This document shows, piece by piece, positions 7,843-15,628 of a DNA stretch of 64,000 nucleotides. Positions within the stretch are counted from its first letter, which is position 1. Each line of letters starts with the position of its first letter. The translations under genes and the position numbers were made by a program. Origin of the DNA: Streptomyces sp. SirexAA-E (GTDB lineage: Bacteria > Actinomycetota > Actinomycetes > Streptomycetales > Streptomycetaceae); contig NC_015953.1 in NCBI RefSeq assembly GCF_000177195.2, positions 2,604,001 to 2,668,000 on the forward strand, given 5' to 3'. The notes beneath the pieces were generated by a model that worked only from the letters and a program-made list of their open reading frames with translations, was not told where the DNA came from and made no database searches.

Positions 7843-10800
7843 ATGGCCAACGACTTTTCGAATGCAGCGCCGGTTGTCGGCCTGTACGAAACACTGATCA
7901 CACGTCGCCTCGCGAAGCGGATAGAGGAACTCAAGGCTGAGGGGTGGCGCCCCAGAACCGAGCCCGTAGGACAGGAATCGACTCCCCATGTGCTCGCACG
8001 GCACGTCGGCGACACCGTGCGCCAGGTCCTTCAAGGCCTTTCAGCCTCGGAACAGGTAATCGCCGCCAATCACATTCTGGAGTCCCTCAACACCATCGAG
8101 GGAGCGACGCAGTGGGTAGATCTCGTCACGGAGGGGCCGAAGCAACTGCTTGCCATCCCCCAGCAGGAGGCTCCGGGCGTCTACGCCATGCTGCGGCCAA
8201 CGACCCCGCTATCGGATACGGCTTTGATCACCAATTCCCCCGGGGACCCGAGTCTCGGCGCCGAACTGCGGGCCGAGCTCGCCACCGCTGACCGCGTCGA
8301 CCTCCTCTGTGCCTTTGTGAAATGGCATGGCCTCCGTGTGCTCGAGGAGTCACTCGCCTCGGCACATGCCCGAGGAGTCCCCATCAGGGTGCTGACGACG
8401 ACGTACATCGGAGCTACGGAACGACGCGCACTGGACCGTCTCGTCCGAGACTTCGGCGCCGAGGTGAAGGTCAACTATGAGCTCCGCTCTACCCGACTCC
8501 ATGCCAAGGCGTGGCTCTTCCGACGGGAGAGCGGCTTCGACACGGCCTACGTCGGTAGTTCGAACCTCTCGAAGGCGGCCCTTCTCGACGGGCTGGAGTG
8601 GAACGTCCGCCTGTCGTCCGTTGCCACGCCCTCGGTCCTCCGCAAGTTCGAAGCCACCTTCGACGCGTACTGGAGTGAGCAGGCCTTCGAGCCGTATGAC
8701 CCCGACATCGATGCTCAACGGCTAGACGAAGCGCTGGCCCAGGCGGGAGGCTCCGCTCCGCTAGGGCGCGGCGGCATCACGCTCTCCGGCTTGGAGATCC
8801 GCCCCCACCCCTACCAGCGCGACATGCTCGAACGTCTCGAGGTCGAGCGCACCGTACACAACCGTCACCACAACCTGCTCGTCGCCGCCACGGGCACGGG
8901 CAAGACCGTGATGGCCGCGCTGGACTACAAGCACCTACGCCAGAGGCTCGGCCGTGATCTGCGCCTGCTCTTCGTTGCACATCGCAAAGAGATCCTCGAA
9001 CAGTCGCTCCGCGTCTACCAGGACGTGCTGGTCGATGCGAACTTCGGCGAGCTGTTCGTCGCGGGGGAGATTCCGGATCACTGGACACACGTCTTCGCCA
9101 GTGTGCAGTCCCTCAACACCCGTGCCCTGGATCGCTTGGCTACAGATCACTTCGACGTCATCGTGATCGACGAGTTCCACCACGGCACTTCGCCCACCTA
9201 CCGCAAGCTCCTGGATCACTTTGCGCCAGGGGAACTCCTCGGTCTCACAGCGACTCCTGAGCGCACGGACGGTCTGAACATCCAGGATGAGTTCTTCGAC
9301 GGACGCATCGCTGCCGAAATGCGACTCTGGGAGGCCCTGGAGAACGAACTCCTCAGCCCCTTCCACTACTTCGGCATCACCGACAACACCGACATGACGG
9401 CCGTCGCGTGGAAGCGCGGTGCCTACGATTCGACGGCCCTGAGCAACCTCTTCACGGGAAACGACGCGCGCGCCAGGCTCGTCGTCCAGGCGGTGAAGGA
9501 CAAGGTCTCAGACCCTAGAATCATGCGAGCACTGGGCTTCTGCGTATCGGTGGCCCACGCACACTTCATGGCCGACTTCTTTCGCCGCGCTGGCCTCAAC
9601 GCCGTCGCCCTCTCCGGGGAGACCCCGCGCCATGAACGCAAGTCGGCGCTCGACGACCTGCGGGCCGGCACGGTGCAGGTGATCTTTTCCGTCGATCTCT
9701 TCAATGAAGGTCTCGACGTTCCTGATGTAGACACCCTTCTCCTTCTGCGGCCGACCTCTAGCGCCACTGTTTTCCTCCAGCAGCTAGGTCGAGGGCTCCG
9801 CCGCACCCAAGGCAAAGCCGTTCTCACGGTCCTCGACTTCATTGGCCAGCACCGCAAGGAGTTCCGCTTTGAGTCCCAGTTCCGCGCCCTGACCAACCTG
9901 ACGCGGAACCGCCTCGAGAAGAGCATCGAGGACGGCTTCCCTCAGTTGCCTTCAGGCTGCCAAATCATCTTGGAAGCCAAAGCCCGTCAACTCATCCTCA
10001 ACAACATCCGCAATCAGATCAACGTCAACGTCACTCAATTGGCGCGGGAAGTCGCCGAGTACGCCCAGCCGCGACTAGCCGACTTTCTCGAAGAGAGCGG
10101 CAGGGAACTGAAAGAGCTCTACCGGGGAAACGGGAACTCCTGGACAGGACTTCTTCGGCGATCCAAGCTCCTCGACGCGGTTGGCCCGGAGGGTGAGGCT
10201 GCGCTGGTGAAGCGGGTCCCCGCGTTTTCACACGTGGACGATCCACTTCGGGTCAACACGTACACGAAGCTCCTGGAAGACGACGCCCCTACGTACGATG
10301 CCCTTTCCGAGAAGGAACAGGCTTACGCTCGCATGCTCTTCTTTTCGCTGTGGCCGCTCGGCGGCGGCTTCACGAGTTACCAGGAAGGGTTCGACACGCT
10401 TCACCACCTAGGAGCCCTCCGTGACGAAATCCGCCAGGTACTCGCCTACGCCCTCAACCGCGCGGACCACGTCCCCGTACCACTTCTCGGCACTCACGCG
10501 AGCCTCCCACTTGCGGTTCATGCCTCGTACAGCCGTGAGGAGATCTTGCCAGCACTAGGGCAGTCGACCGCAAACGCCTTTATGCCGGGGCACTTCCGAG
10601 AGGGGGTGAAATGGTGCGAAAACATTCAGACCGACGCCCTTTTCATCACGCTCGAAAAGGACGAGAAAGACTTTTCACCAGAGACCCGGTACAAGGACTA
10701 CGCGCTCAATGACTTTCAGTTTCACTGGGAGACGCAGCACCGGACCTCAGAAAGCTCATCCACCGGAATCCGGTACCAGACCCACAAGGAGATGGGCACC

Positions 10801-10983
10801 CACGTCCTTCTGTTCGTCCGCCGCTTCAAGAACACGGACATCGGTGGCCCTCAGCCGTGGATGCTGCTGGGCCCGGGCGAGTACGTAAAGCACTACGGAA
10901 GCAAGCCGATGGGCATCGTTTGGAACCTCCGCCATGAGATCCCGGCCGACGTGCTCACCTACTCGGCGATCGCGGCCGGGTGA
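7843..10983 (+). CDS. PLD-nuclease-like / SF2 helicase / DUF3427 protein
   Basis: 1046 residues. An N-terminal phospholipase D-like domain (about 130-290) holds H220-A-K222 followed by YVGSSNLS, the HxK...N pattern of PLD-type nucleases. A superfamily 2 helicase core follows: Walker A ATGTGKT (350-355), DEFHH box at about 443, LLGLTATPERTDG as motif III region, and LGRGLRR as motif VI. The C-terminal ~250 residues match the DUF3427 region found after such helicases. Base use is clearly less GC-rich than the neighbours, suggesting transfer. Related PLD-helicase proteins occur in variable islands and are suspected to act against foreign DNA; no methylase or other partner lies beside it. Function is inferred, architecture is seen. 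Confidence 0.85.
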   Translation: MANDFSNAAPVVGLYETLITRRLAKRIEELKAEGWRPRTEPVGQESTPHVLARHVGDTVRQVLQGLSASEQVIAANHILESLNTIEGATQWVDLVTEGPKQLLAIPQQEAPGVYAMLRPTTPLSDTALITNSPGDPSLGAELRAELATADRVDLLCAFVKWHGLRVLEESLASAHARGVPIRVLTTTYIGATERRALDRLVRDFGAEVKVNYELRSTRLHAKAWLFRRESGFDTAYVGSSNLSKAALLDGLEWNVRLSSVATPSVLRKFEATFDAYWSEQAFEPYDPDIDAQRLDEALAQAGGSAPLGRGGITLSGLEIRPHPYQRDMLERLEVERTVHNRHHNLLVAATGTGKTVMAALDYKHLRQRLGRDLRLLFVAHRKEILEQSLRVYQDVLVDANFGELFVAGEIPDHWTHVFASVQSLNTRALDRLATDHFDVIVIDEFHHGTSPTYRKLLDHFAPGELLGLTATPERTDGLNIQDEFFDGRIAAEMRLWEALENELLSPFHYFGITDNTDMTAVAWKRGAYDSTALSNLFTGNDARARLVVQAVKDKVSDPRIMRALGFCVSVAHAHFMADFFRRAGLNAVALSGETPRHERKSALDDLRAGTVQVIFSVDLFNEGLDVPDVDTLLLLRPTSSATVFLQQLGRGLRRTQGKAVLTVLDFIGQHRKEFRFESQFRALTNLTRNRLEKSIEDGFPQLPSGCQIILEAKARQLILNNIRNQINVNVTQLAREVAEYAQPRLADFLEESGRELKELYRGNGNSWTGLLRRSKLLDAVGPEGEAALVKRVPAFSHVDDPLRVNTYTKLLEDDAPTYDALSEKEQAYARMLFFSLWPLGGGFTSYQEGFDTLHHLGALRDEIRQVLAYALNRADHVPVPLLGTHASLPLAVHASYSREEILPALGQSTANAFMPGHFREGVKWCENIQTDALFITLEKDEKDFSPETRYKDYALNDFQFHWETQHRTSESSSTGIRYQTHKEMGTHVLLFVRRFKNTDIGGPQPWMLLGPGEYVKHYGSKPMGIVWNLRHEIPADVLTYSAIAAG

Positions 10984-10999
10984 TGCCAGCCCACCGGCG

Positions 11000-11025
11000 A
11001 GCTGTAGTGGTCCCGGCCTACAGCT
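11000..11025. terminator. Bidirectional hairpin between convergent genes
   Basis: AGCTGTAG (11000-11007) and CTACAGCT (11018-11025) form a perfect 8-bp stem with a 10-nt loop in the 48-bp gap between the convergent helicase and XRE genes. Confidence 0.6.
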
Positions 11026-11031
11026 GAGCTG

Positions 11032-12381
11032 TTAGAGCTTCAGCGCGGCAACCTCCCGGACACGCTCCCCCAGTTCTTTCACGGCCCGCACCTTCCGGTG
11101 CGGGCCCAGGCGCTTTCGCATCGTCTCGAAGTGTTCGTCGCCCCGTGCCGTCGACAGGCCCACGTAGTCGTCGAGGAAGCCGTTCCAACTGGAACAAGCC
11201 TCCTCGATGTGCCCCAGTTCGTATTGGCGCTGCGCCAGCACCGCGTTCGCGTGCAGCCTGCCCTGGCGCTCCTGCTTCGGCTGGGTGCGGATAGAGGTCT
11301 TCAGGGCGGCGATCGATCCGGGCAGATCCTTCGTCTCGTAGAGGACGTGGCCGACGTGGAACTGGTACGCCGTCTGGTCGTACCCGCCGATCGACTCCCG
11401 CCGGGAGTCCGCCTTGGCGAGCGCCGACTCCGCCTCACGCAGCCGTACGAAGGCCTGCTTCCGGTCTCCCACCATGGATGCTGCGTGTGCCTGCTGGCCC
11501 CGCAGGAAGGCGACGAGTCTGGGGCCTGCCTTGGGGGCGGCCTCGGCGGCGGAGTCTGCGAGCTTCAAAGCCGTGGCCCCGTGGCCCAGGCTCGACGCCT
11601 GGAGGCTCATCCCGCGCAGGGTCCGGCAGTACGTCACATGGTCCCCGGCTTCGGTCGCGAGCTTCAACGCCTTGACGTAGTAACGCTGGCCAAGGGCGTG
11701 CTGCCGCTCGTACATCGCCATCCAGCCCGTCAGGTAGGTCAGATCCGACGCCGCGGACAGCATGTCGCCCCTGACCCGCGCTGTGGCTGCCGCCCGGAGA
11801 TACGGCGCGACGGTGTTGACGAGGAATGCGGCAGCCATGGGCCTGGCATGCCCCCCGCCCAGTTCGTCGAGGATGTCCGCGATGCGGTCGGTCATCGTCC
11901 GCACCGTGGTGACTTCGGCGTCTCCGATACGCCCCGTGGGCTTGGTGGCGCGTTCTCGCTCTTCCGCGTGCGCCTCACCGGCGAACAGGGGCACGGCGAG
12001 GGCCGCCGAGTACACGCCAGCGGCCAGGACGCCACGTCGTGACGGGTCCATGTCGCTCCTTCCCAGGTCCAGAAGCGACTCCACGGTGTCTTCTCCGTGC
12101 GGTGCACCGTCGCCCTTCGGCACCTGCAAGCCGGCCTCGGCATGAGTCAGCGGACGCCCGATCCTGCGCTGGAGGACTTCGAGGATGATGCGCCTGACCT
12201 GTTGCCTCGGCTGTGTCCCACTCAGCCAGTGGGACACAGCGGAATGGTCGTACTTGAGGGGCATGCCGAGCTGAGCGCCCATGCGGTTCACCGCGTTGGC
12301 GAGCTGCGTCCGGGACCATACGGCCTCTTCGAGCAGCGCCGCGAGGCCCGTGTTCCGCTCGTTCTCGGCTTGCCTGGTCAT
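11032..12381 (-). CDS. XRE-type regulator with TPR-like C-terminal domain
   Basis: 449 residues. The N-terminus is a helix-turn-helix (about 12-75: WSRTQLANAVNRMG, then SAVSHWLSGTQP) of the XRE/Cro type. A twin-arginine-like, hydrophobic stretch near residue 115-130 (RRGVLAAGVYSAALAVPLF) is followed by about 270 residues of TPR-like helices. Proteins of this plan are common in Streptomyces and resemble peptide-sensing or starvation regulators. A TTG six bases upstream is possible, but ATG at 12381 lies 6 nt after GGGAG. It is divergent from a small-gene cluster starting at 12505, which it may control. Confidence 0.82.
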   Translation of the reverse strand: MTRQAENERNTGLAALLEEAVWSRTQLANAVNRMGAQLGMPLKYDHSAVSHWLSGTQPRQQVRRIILEVLQRRIGRPLTHAEAGLQVPKGDGAPHGEDTVESLLDLGRSDMDPSRRGVLAAGVYSAALAVPLFAGEAHAEERERATKPTGRIGDAEVTTVRTMTDRIADILDELGGGHARPMAAAFLVNTVAPYLRAAATARVRGDMLSAASDLTYLTGWMAMYERQHALGQRYYVKALKLATEAGDHVTYCRTLRGMSLQASSLGHGATALKLADSAAEAAPKAGPRLVAFLRGQQAHAASMVGDRKQAFVRLREAESALAKADSRRESIGGYDQTAYQFHVGHVLYETKDLPGSIAALKTSIRTQPKQERQGRLHANAVLAQRQYELGHIEEACSSWNGFLDDYVGLSTARGDEHFETMRKRLGPHRKVRAVKELGERVREVAALKL

Positions 12382-12504
12382 CGCCAACTCCCGGAGAATT
12401 CACAACTTTCACGGTCACGGCTCCCTCTCACGGTACCCGGAAACCTACGTCGCGCAGTTAGCTCTTCACACACGGCAACCAAAAGTAGCCAGAGAGGAGC
12501 ACGC

Positions 12505-12915
12505 GTGACCGCTGCGACAGAGGGCCACGGGCCCGACGCCCTACCGTTCGACTTCGAGTGCATCAGCGACTGCGTCGACAGGGTGTTGGCCATCACTCTG
12601 TGCATGCCCGAGCGGCAGGAGATCGACCACATGGCAGGTCGGTTGCGTGGGGCGCTCAACATGTTCTTGGTCGAAGACCTCGGTTTCGACTCGAATCACG
12701 AGACGAGACGGATGTACGCGGCAGCCCACCGCCTGTTGGAGTTGAACGGCCGCCCCACCCCTGAGACGCCTCCGTTCACCGCATACGAGTACGTACGCGA
12801 GCTCGCACGCCTGACGAGACGGTTCGTCGATCTCTACCGGGATCACTCCGCAGACACGACGGCCTCGCCCTCGCCGGCCCTTCCCTCGCGGATCCGGTCA
12901 GTGGCACCGATGTGA
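12505..12915 (+). CDS. Small helical protein, possibly DUF6415-like
   Basis: 136 residues, start GTG at 12505 preceded by AGAGAGGAGC. A helical core of about 100 residues includes ERQEIDHMAGRLRGALNMFL and YVRELARLTRRFVDLY, followed by a Ser/Pro-rich tail. The pattern recalls the small DUF6415 proteins common in Streptomyces near XRE regulators, but this is a weak resemblance. It is the first gene divergent from the XRE/TPR regulator, with three small genes then reading in the same direction. Confidence 0.72.
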   Translation: MTAATEGHGPDALPFDFECISDCVDRVLAITLCMPERQEIDHMAGRLRGALNMFLVEDLGFDSNHETRRMYAAAHRLLELNGRPTPETPPFTAYEYVRELARLTRRFVDLYRDHSADTTASPSPALPSRIRSVAPM

Positions 12916-13051
12916 GCACGTGTCCTGCGTGAACGTCCGGGCCCCGGCCCGGCTGAGCGCCGATGTCCCCGCCCTGCCCCGCACCGGCCGACGCCCTGCC
13001 AGGAATCCGGCCGGTGCGGTTCGATCACCAACCCATGAGAAGGAGATCTCC

Positions 13052-13537
13052 GTGAGCGTACCCATGCCCGTCATCGCCAGAGGGCTCATCCGCGACGAGC
13101 GTTTCGCCAGTTGCCGAGACACGGTGGTGGACGCCAACCCGGCAATGTCCGTGGAACTCGCGGCACGCGTCGTCGAGGAGGCCTTGAAGTTCGTCGCCGC
13201 CTGTTCACGCAACCCCGGCGTAGGGCTCGCTCCGTCACGCGTCGTCGACGAGGGGTGGCATGCCCTGATTCTGCACACCGCTGTGTACGCGGAGCTGTGC
13301 GACGAGCTCGGCAGCTTCGTACACCACTTCCCGGGGTACGACCCGACCACCTATGACCCTGATGTACTGAACCGCACCCGGCGACTGATCGGCGAACTCG
13401 GTTACACGGCGGACCCGGAGCTTTGGGGGCCACCGACCGACGAGCTCGCCGCGTCGGTCGCGGCCAAGTGCCAGCACGCGCCCGACTGCACCATCGTCGT
13501 CACTCCGAAGCCGAAACCGAAGCCCTCGGCGGGGTGA
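13052..13537 (+). CDS. Glycine-rich-domain-protein-like (GRDP/DUF1399-type) small protein
   Basis: 161 residues, GTG start with a good ribosome-binding site (GAAGGAGA, 6 nt). The core motif VVDEGWHALILHTAVYAELC followed by HHFPG is characteristic of the bacterial glycine-rich domain-containing protein family (DEGWH...ILHT..Y...C...HH). The family has no settled biochemical role. The tail is basic and Pro/Lys-rich (PKPKPKP). It sits in a run of small genes downstream of the XRE/TPR regulator. Confidence 0.8.
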   Translation: MSVPMPVIARGLIRDERFASCRDTVVDANPAMSVELAARVVEEALKFVAACSRNPGVGLAPSRVVDEGWHALILHTAVYAELCDELGSFVHHFPGYDPTTYDPDVLNRTRRLIGELGYTADPELWGPPTDELAASVAAKCQHAPDCTIVVTPKPKPKPSAG

Positions 13538-13569
13538 CCGGTAGCCTGCGGGCAGAAGGGAGACCGCGC

Positions 13570-13710
13570 ATGGAGTGGATCGATCCTCGGTACTCGGAGA
13601 TGGTGGACGCGTGGGAGTCCGCGCAGGCGCCTGACCCGCACACCCCGGAAGCACCACGGCCGGTACGGGCGTTCATCGCCACCGTCGAGCCTGAGCCGCC
13701 GGCGTCCTGA
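13570..13710 (+). CDS. Small acidic hypothetical protein
   Basis: 46 residues, ATG preceded by AAGGGAGA at a suitable distance and starting 32 bp after the previous stop. The protein (MEWIDPRYSEMVDAW at the start) is acidic and Pro-rich with no recognisable domain. The ribosome-binding site and operon position are the main support. Confidence 0.55.
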   Translation: MEWIDPRYSEMVDAWESAQAPDPHTPEAPRPVRAFIATVEPEPPAS

Positions 13711-13721
13711 CGGCTGGGCCG

Positions 13722-13749
13722 AGTGGGCCGAGCTGCGGTTCGGCCCACT
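13722..13749. terminator. Bidirectional hairpin between convergent genes
   Basis: AGTGGGCCGA (13722-13731) pairs with TCGGCCCACT (13740-13749), a perfect 10-bp stem with an 8-nt loop, lying between the small-gene cluster and the nuclease gene. Confidence 0.65.
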
Positions 13750-13788
13750 TCACGGGCGGCTTCCTGATGGGGGATGCGGGCCGGTCTC

Positions 13789-14673
13789 TCAGTCTCTGCT
13801 CCGCTGCCGCGCGTCCCACCGCGTCAACAGGGCCGCCGTCGCCACACACAGCACGGCCGGGACCGTCGGGAGGAGCAGGTCGAAGGCGTCGCCCTGCCAT
13901 AGTTGTGCGTTGACCGCCCACGCCACGGGAAGGTCCAACAGGAAGAGGCTCAGCCCCGTGGGCCAGAAGCGCCGGGACGATCGGGTGGCGGCGCCCCATA
14001 CCAGCAGGCAGCAGGGGATGACGAGCAGCGCCGCCGTTGCCAGGAGCCGGTCGGGCTGGGGGCTGAAGGACTCGGAACCCGGCAGGAACACCGCGACGGC
14101 CGCCAGGAAGAGGCCGAGAAGCAGGCGGCTGGTCCCGGGGTGGCGCTTCTTCGGCGGGTCGGCCGCCATGGCGTGAGGTCGTGCCGCTGGCGCCGGTGTC
14201 GTGGGTGGGGGAGAGCGGACGGGTTCGGGCTCCGACGTGGCCCCCGCCCGCCGAGCGGCCTCGACCGCCCGGCGGGCGGGGGCGTTGCGTGCCTCCATCG
14301 ATCCGTCGAGGCCGTAGACGAACAGCGCGATGTCGTTCTCAAGGGCGTAAGCGACGGCCGGCGCGGCGTAACTGCTGCCGGTGAAGAAGAACAGGTGCCG
14401 GTCCAGCATGCGGCCGCGCGCGCCGAACAGCCGCTGCAGGTCCGGGCGGCCCACCGCCGCCGCCTGGTATTTGACCTGGCCCAGGGCACGGGCCGACCAC
14501 ACGTCTATGCCGCCGTCGGCACCCCCGGGCTCGGCACGCGCGTCGCGGTATCCCCAGTACCGCATCCAGGCAGCGGCGTTGTGCTCGGCGTCCTGCCACG
14601 ACCGAACCGCACGTCTCTCCGGCATCCGCGGCCTGGACGGCTCCCCTACCCGGATGGTCTTTTCGCTGGTCAC
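13789..14673 (-). CDS. Mrr-like restriction endonuclease domain fused to four membrane helices
   Basis: 294 residues. The N-terminal ~130 residues form a PD-(D/E)xK nuclease of the Mrr type: WMRYWGYRDARAEPGGADGG, then GIDVWSARALGQVKY, giving the D...QVK catalytic pattern. A linker rich in Pro, Arg and Thr (about 155-185) leads to four hydrophobic helices (LLLGLFLAAVAVFLPG, LLATAALLVIPCCLLVW, and two more). The nuclease would therefore face the cytoplasm while tethered to the membrane. GTG at 14673 has a GATACT box 8 nt upstream and may be leaderless; ATG at 14625 is the alternative. No methylase is nearby. A defence or DNA-entry role is inference. Confidence 0.78.
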   Translation of the reverse strand: MTSEKTIRVGEPSRPRMPERRAVRSWQDAEHNAAAWMRYWGYRDARAEPGGADGGIDVWSARALGQVKYQAAAVGRPDLQRLFGARGRMLDRHLFFFTGSSYAAPAVAYALENDIALFVYGLDGSMEARNAPARRAVEAARRAGATSEPEPVRSPPPTTPAPAARPHAMAADPPKKRHPGTSRLLLGLFLAAVAVFLPGSESFSPQPDRLLATAALLVIPCCLLVWGAATRSSRRFWPTGLSLFLLDLPVAWAVNAQLWQGDAFDLLLPTVPAVLCVATAALLTRWDARQRSRD

Positions 14674-14831
14674 AGCCACGAAGTATCGCAGGACGCGCCG
14701 ACGCCGGGCATGGGGGTCACCTGGTTCGCCGCGGTGGGTCCCTGTTTGCGGGCCCCGACCTGTGCGGTGGTGGAAGGCGCGGGCCGCGACACATGGCCAG
14801 GCCGTTTCGCGGCGCGGGCCGCAGAGCCTCG

Positions 14832-15419
14832 TCAGTCCGCCGGCGGCCCATAGGAGTGGAGGGTCACTCTCCGGTCCGGGCCCCACTGCTGTTCGGTCGT
14901 GGTCAGGAACTGCCAGCCGAGCCGTTCGTACAGGGCCGTCGCCGCGGTGTCGGTCGCCACCACGTCGAGTACCGGGTGCAGGCCTCGTTCCCGTGCCGCT
15001 TCGTGTGCGCGTGCCATCAGCAGCGCGCCGAGTCCGTGGCCGCGGGCCGACGGGGCGACGAACAACCGGTTGACCACCGCGATCTCGTCGACGTCCACAC
15101 CCTCCCGGGCGCCGAACACCCCCGGGGCCACCTCACCGGCGGTGCACCGGGACAGGCCGACATGGCCCGCGACCCGGCCGTCCAGTTCCGCCACCCAAGC
15201 GGCCACGAGCGTGGGCTGCGCCAGCCATGCGACGGGGTCGGCAGGCCAGTTGACCGGGTAGCCGTCGTGCTCATGGACCTGTGCCAGCGCGCGGACGCAG
15301 GCGTCGAGGTCTCGGTCCGCCCGGGGCCTGACGTACCGAACCGCCTGAGCCGCCGTCGCACCGGATACGTTGGCGCTGTCGCCGCCGCTCTCGCTCGTCA
15401 CCGCGGAATCGAAGCACAT
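14832..15419 (-). CDS. GNAT-family N-acetyltransferase
   Basis: 195 residues from ATG 15419. The acetyl-CoA binding motif A is clear: NRLFVAPSARGHGLGALLMA near residues 125-145, followed by ALYERLGWQF. Substrate unknown. The start is uncertain: longer (15533) and shorter GTG starts exist, none with a strong ribosome-binding site. It is upstream of and parallel to the nuclease gene, and divergent from the membrane operon at 15629. Confidence 0.8.
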   Translation of the reverse strand: MCFDSAVTSESGGDSANVSGATAAQAVRYVRPRADRDLDACVRALAQVHEHDGYPVNWPADPVAWLAQPTLVAAWVAELDGRVAGHVGLSRCTAGEVAPGVFGAREGVDVDEIAVVNRLFVAPSARGHGLGALLMARAHEAARERGLHPVLDVVATDTAATALYERLGWQFLTTTEQQWGPDRRVTLHSYGPPAD

Positions 15420-15628
15420 CTCCCCGACCGCGGCGAGTAGCGGCTCCCGGCGTTGTTCCGTGGGCGTCGTCGGGCGGCCCTGAAATCGCCTCTCCGACGC
15501 CACACCCGCCCCAACGGTCGCCCTGCGTAACAAGCCTGTGGCGCAAAGCCATCGGTTGGTCTACAGTCTGCGCCTCATAGCAATCGTTCCGCCGCAACTC
15601 GCGGCTATGAAGAGGAATTGGGGCCACC

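Noticed and set aside
5223..8015. 930-codon minus-strand frame overlapping MFS and TetR genes
   Set aside because: It runs through the divergent promoter and antisense to the regulator, without any family match.
7843..10983. DISARM, BREX or a restriction-modification operon around the helicase
   Set aside because: No methylase, DrmA/B, PglZ or specificity gene accompanies it.
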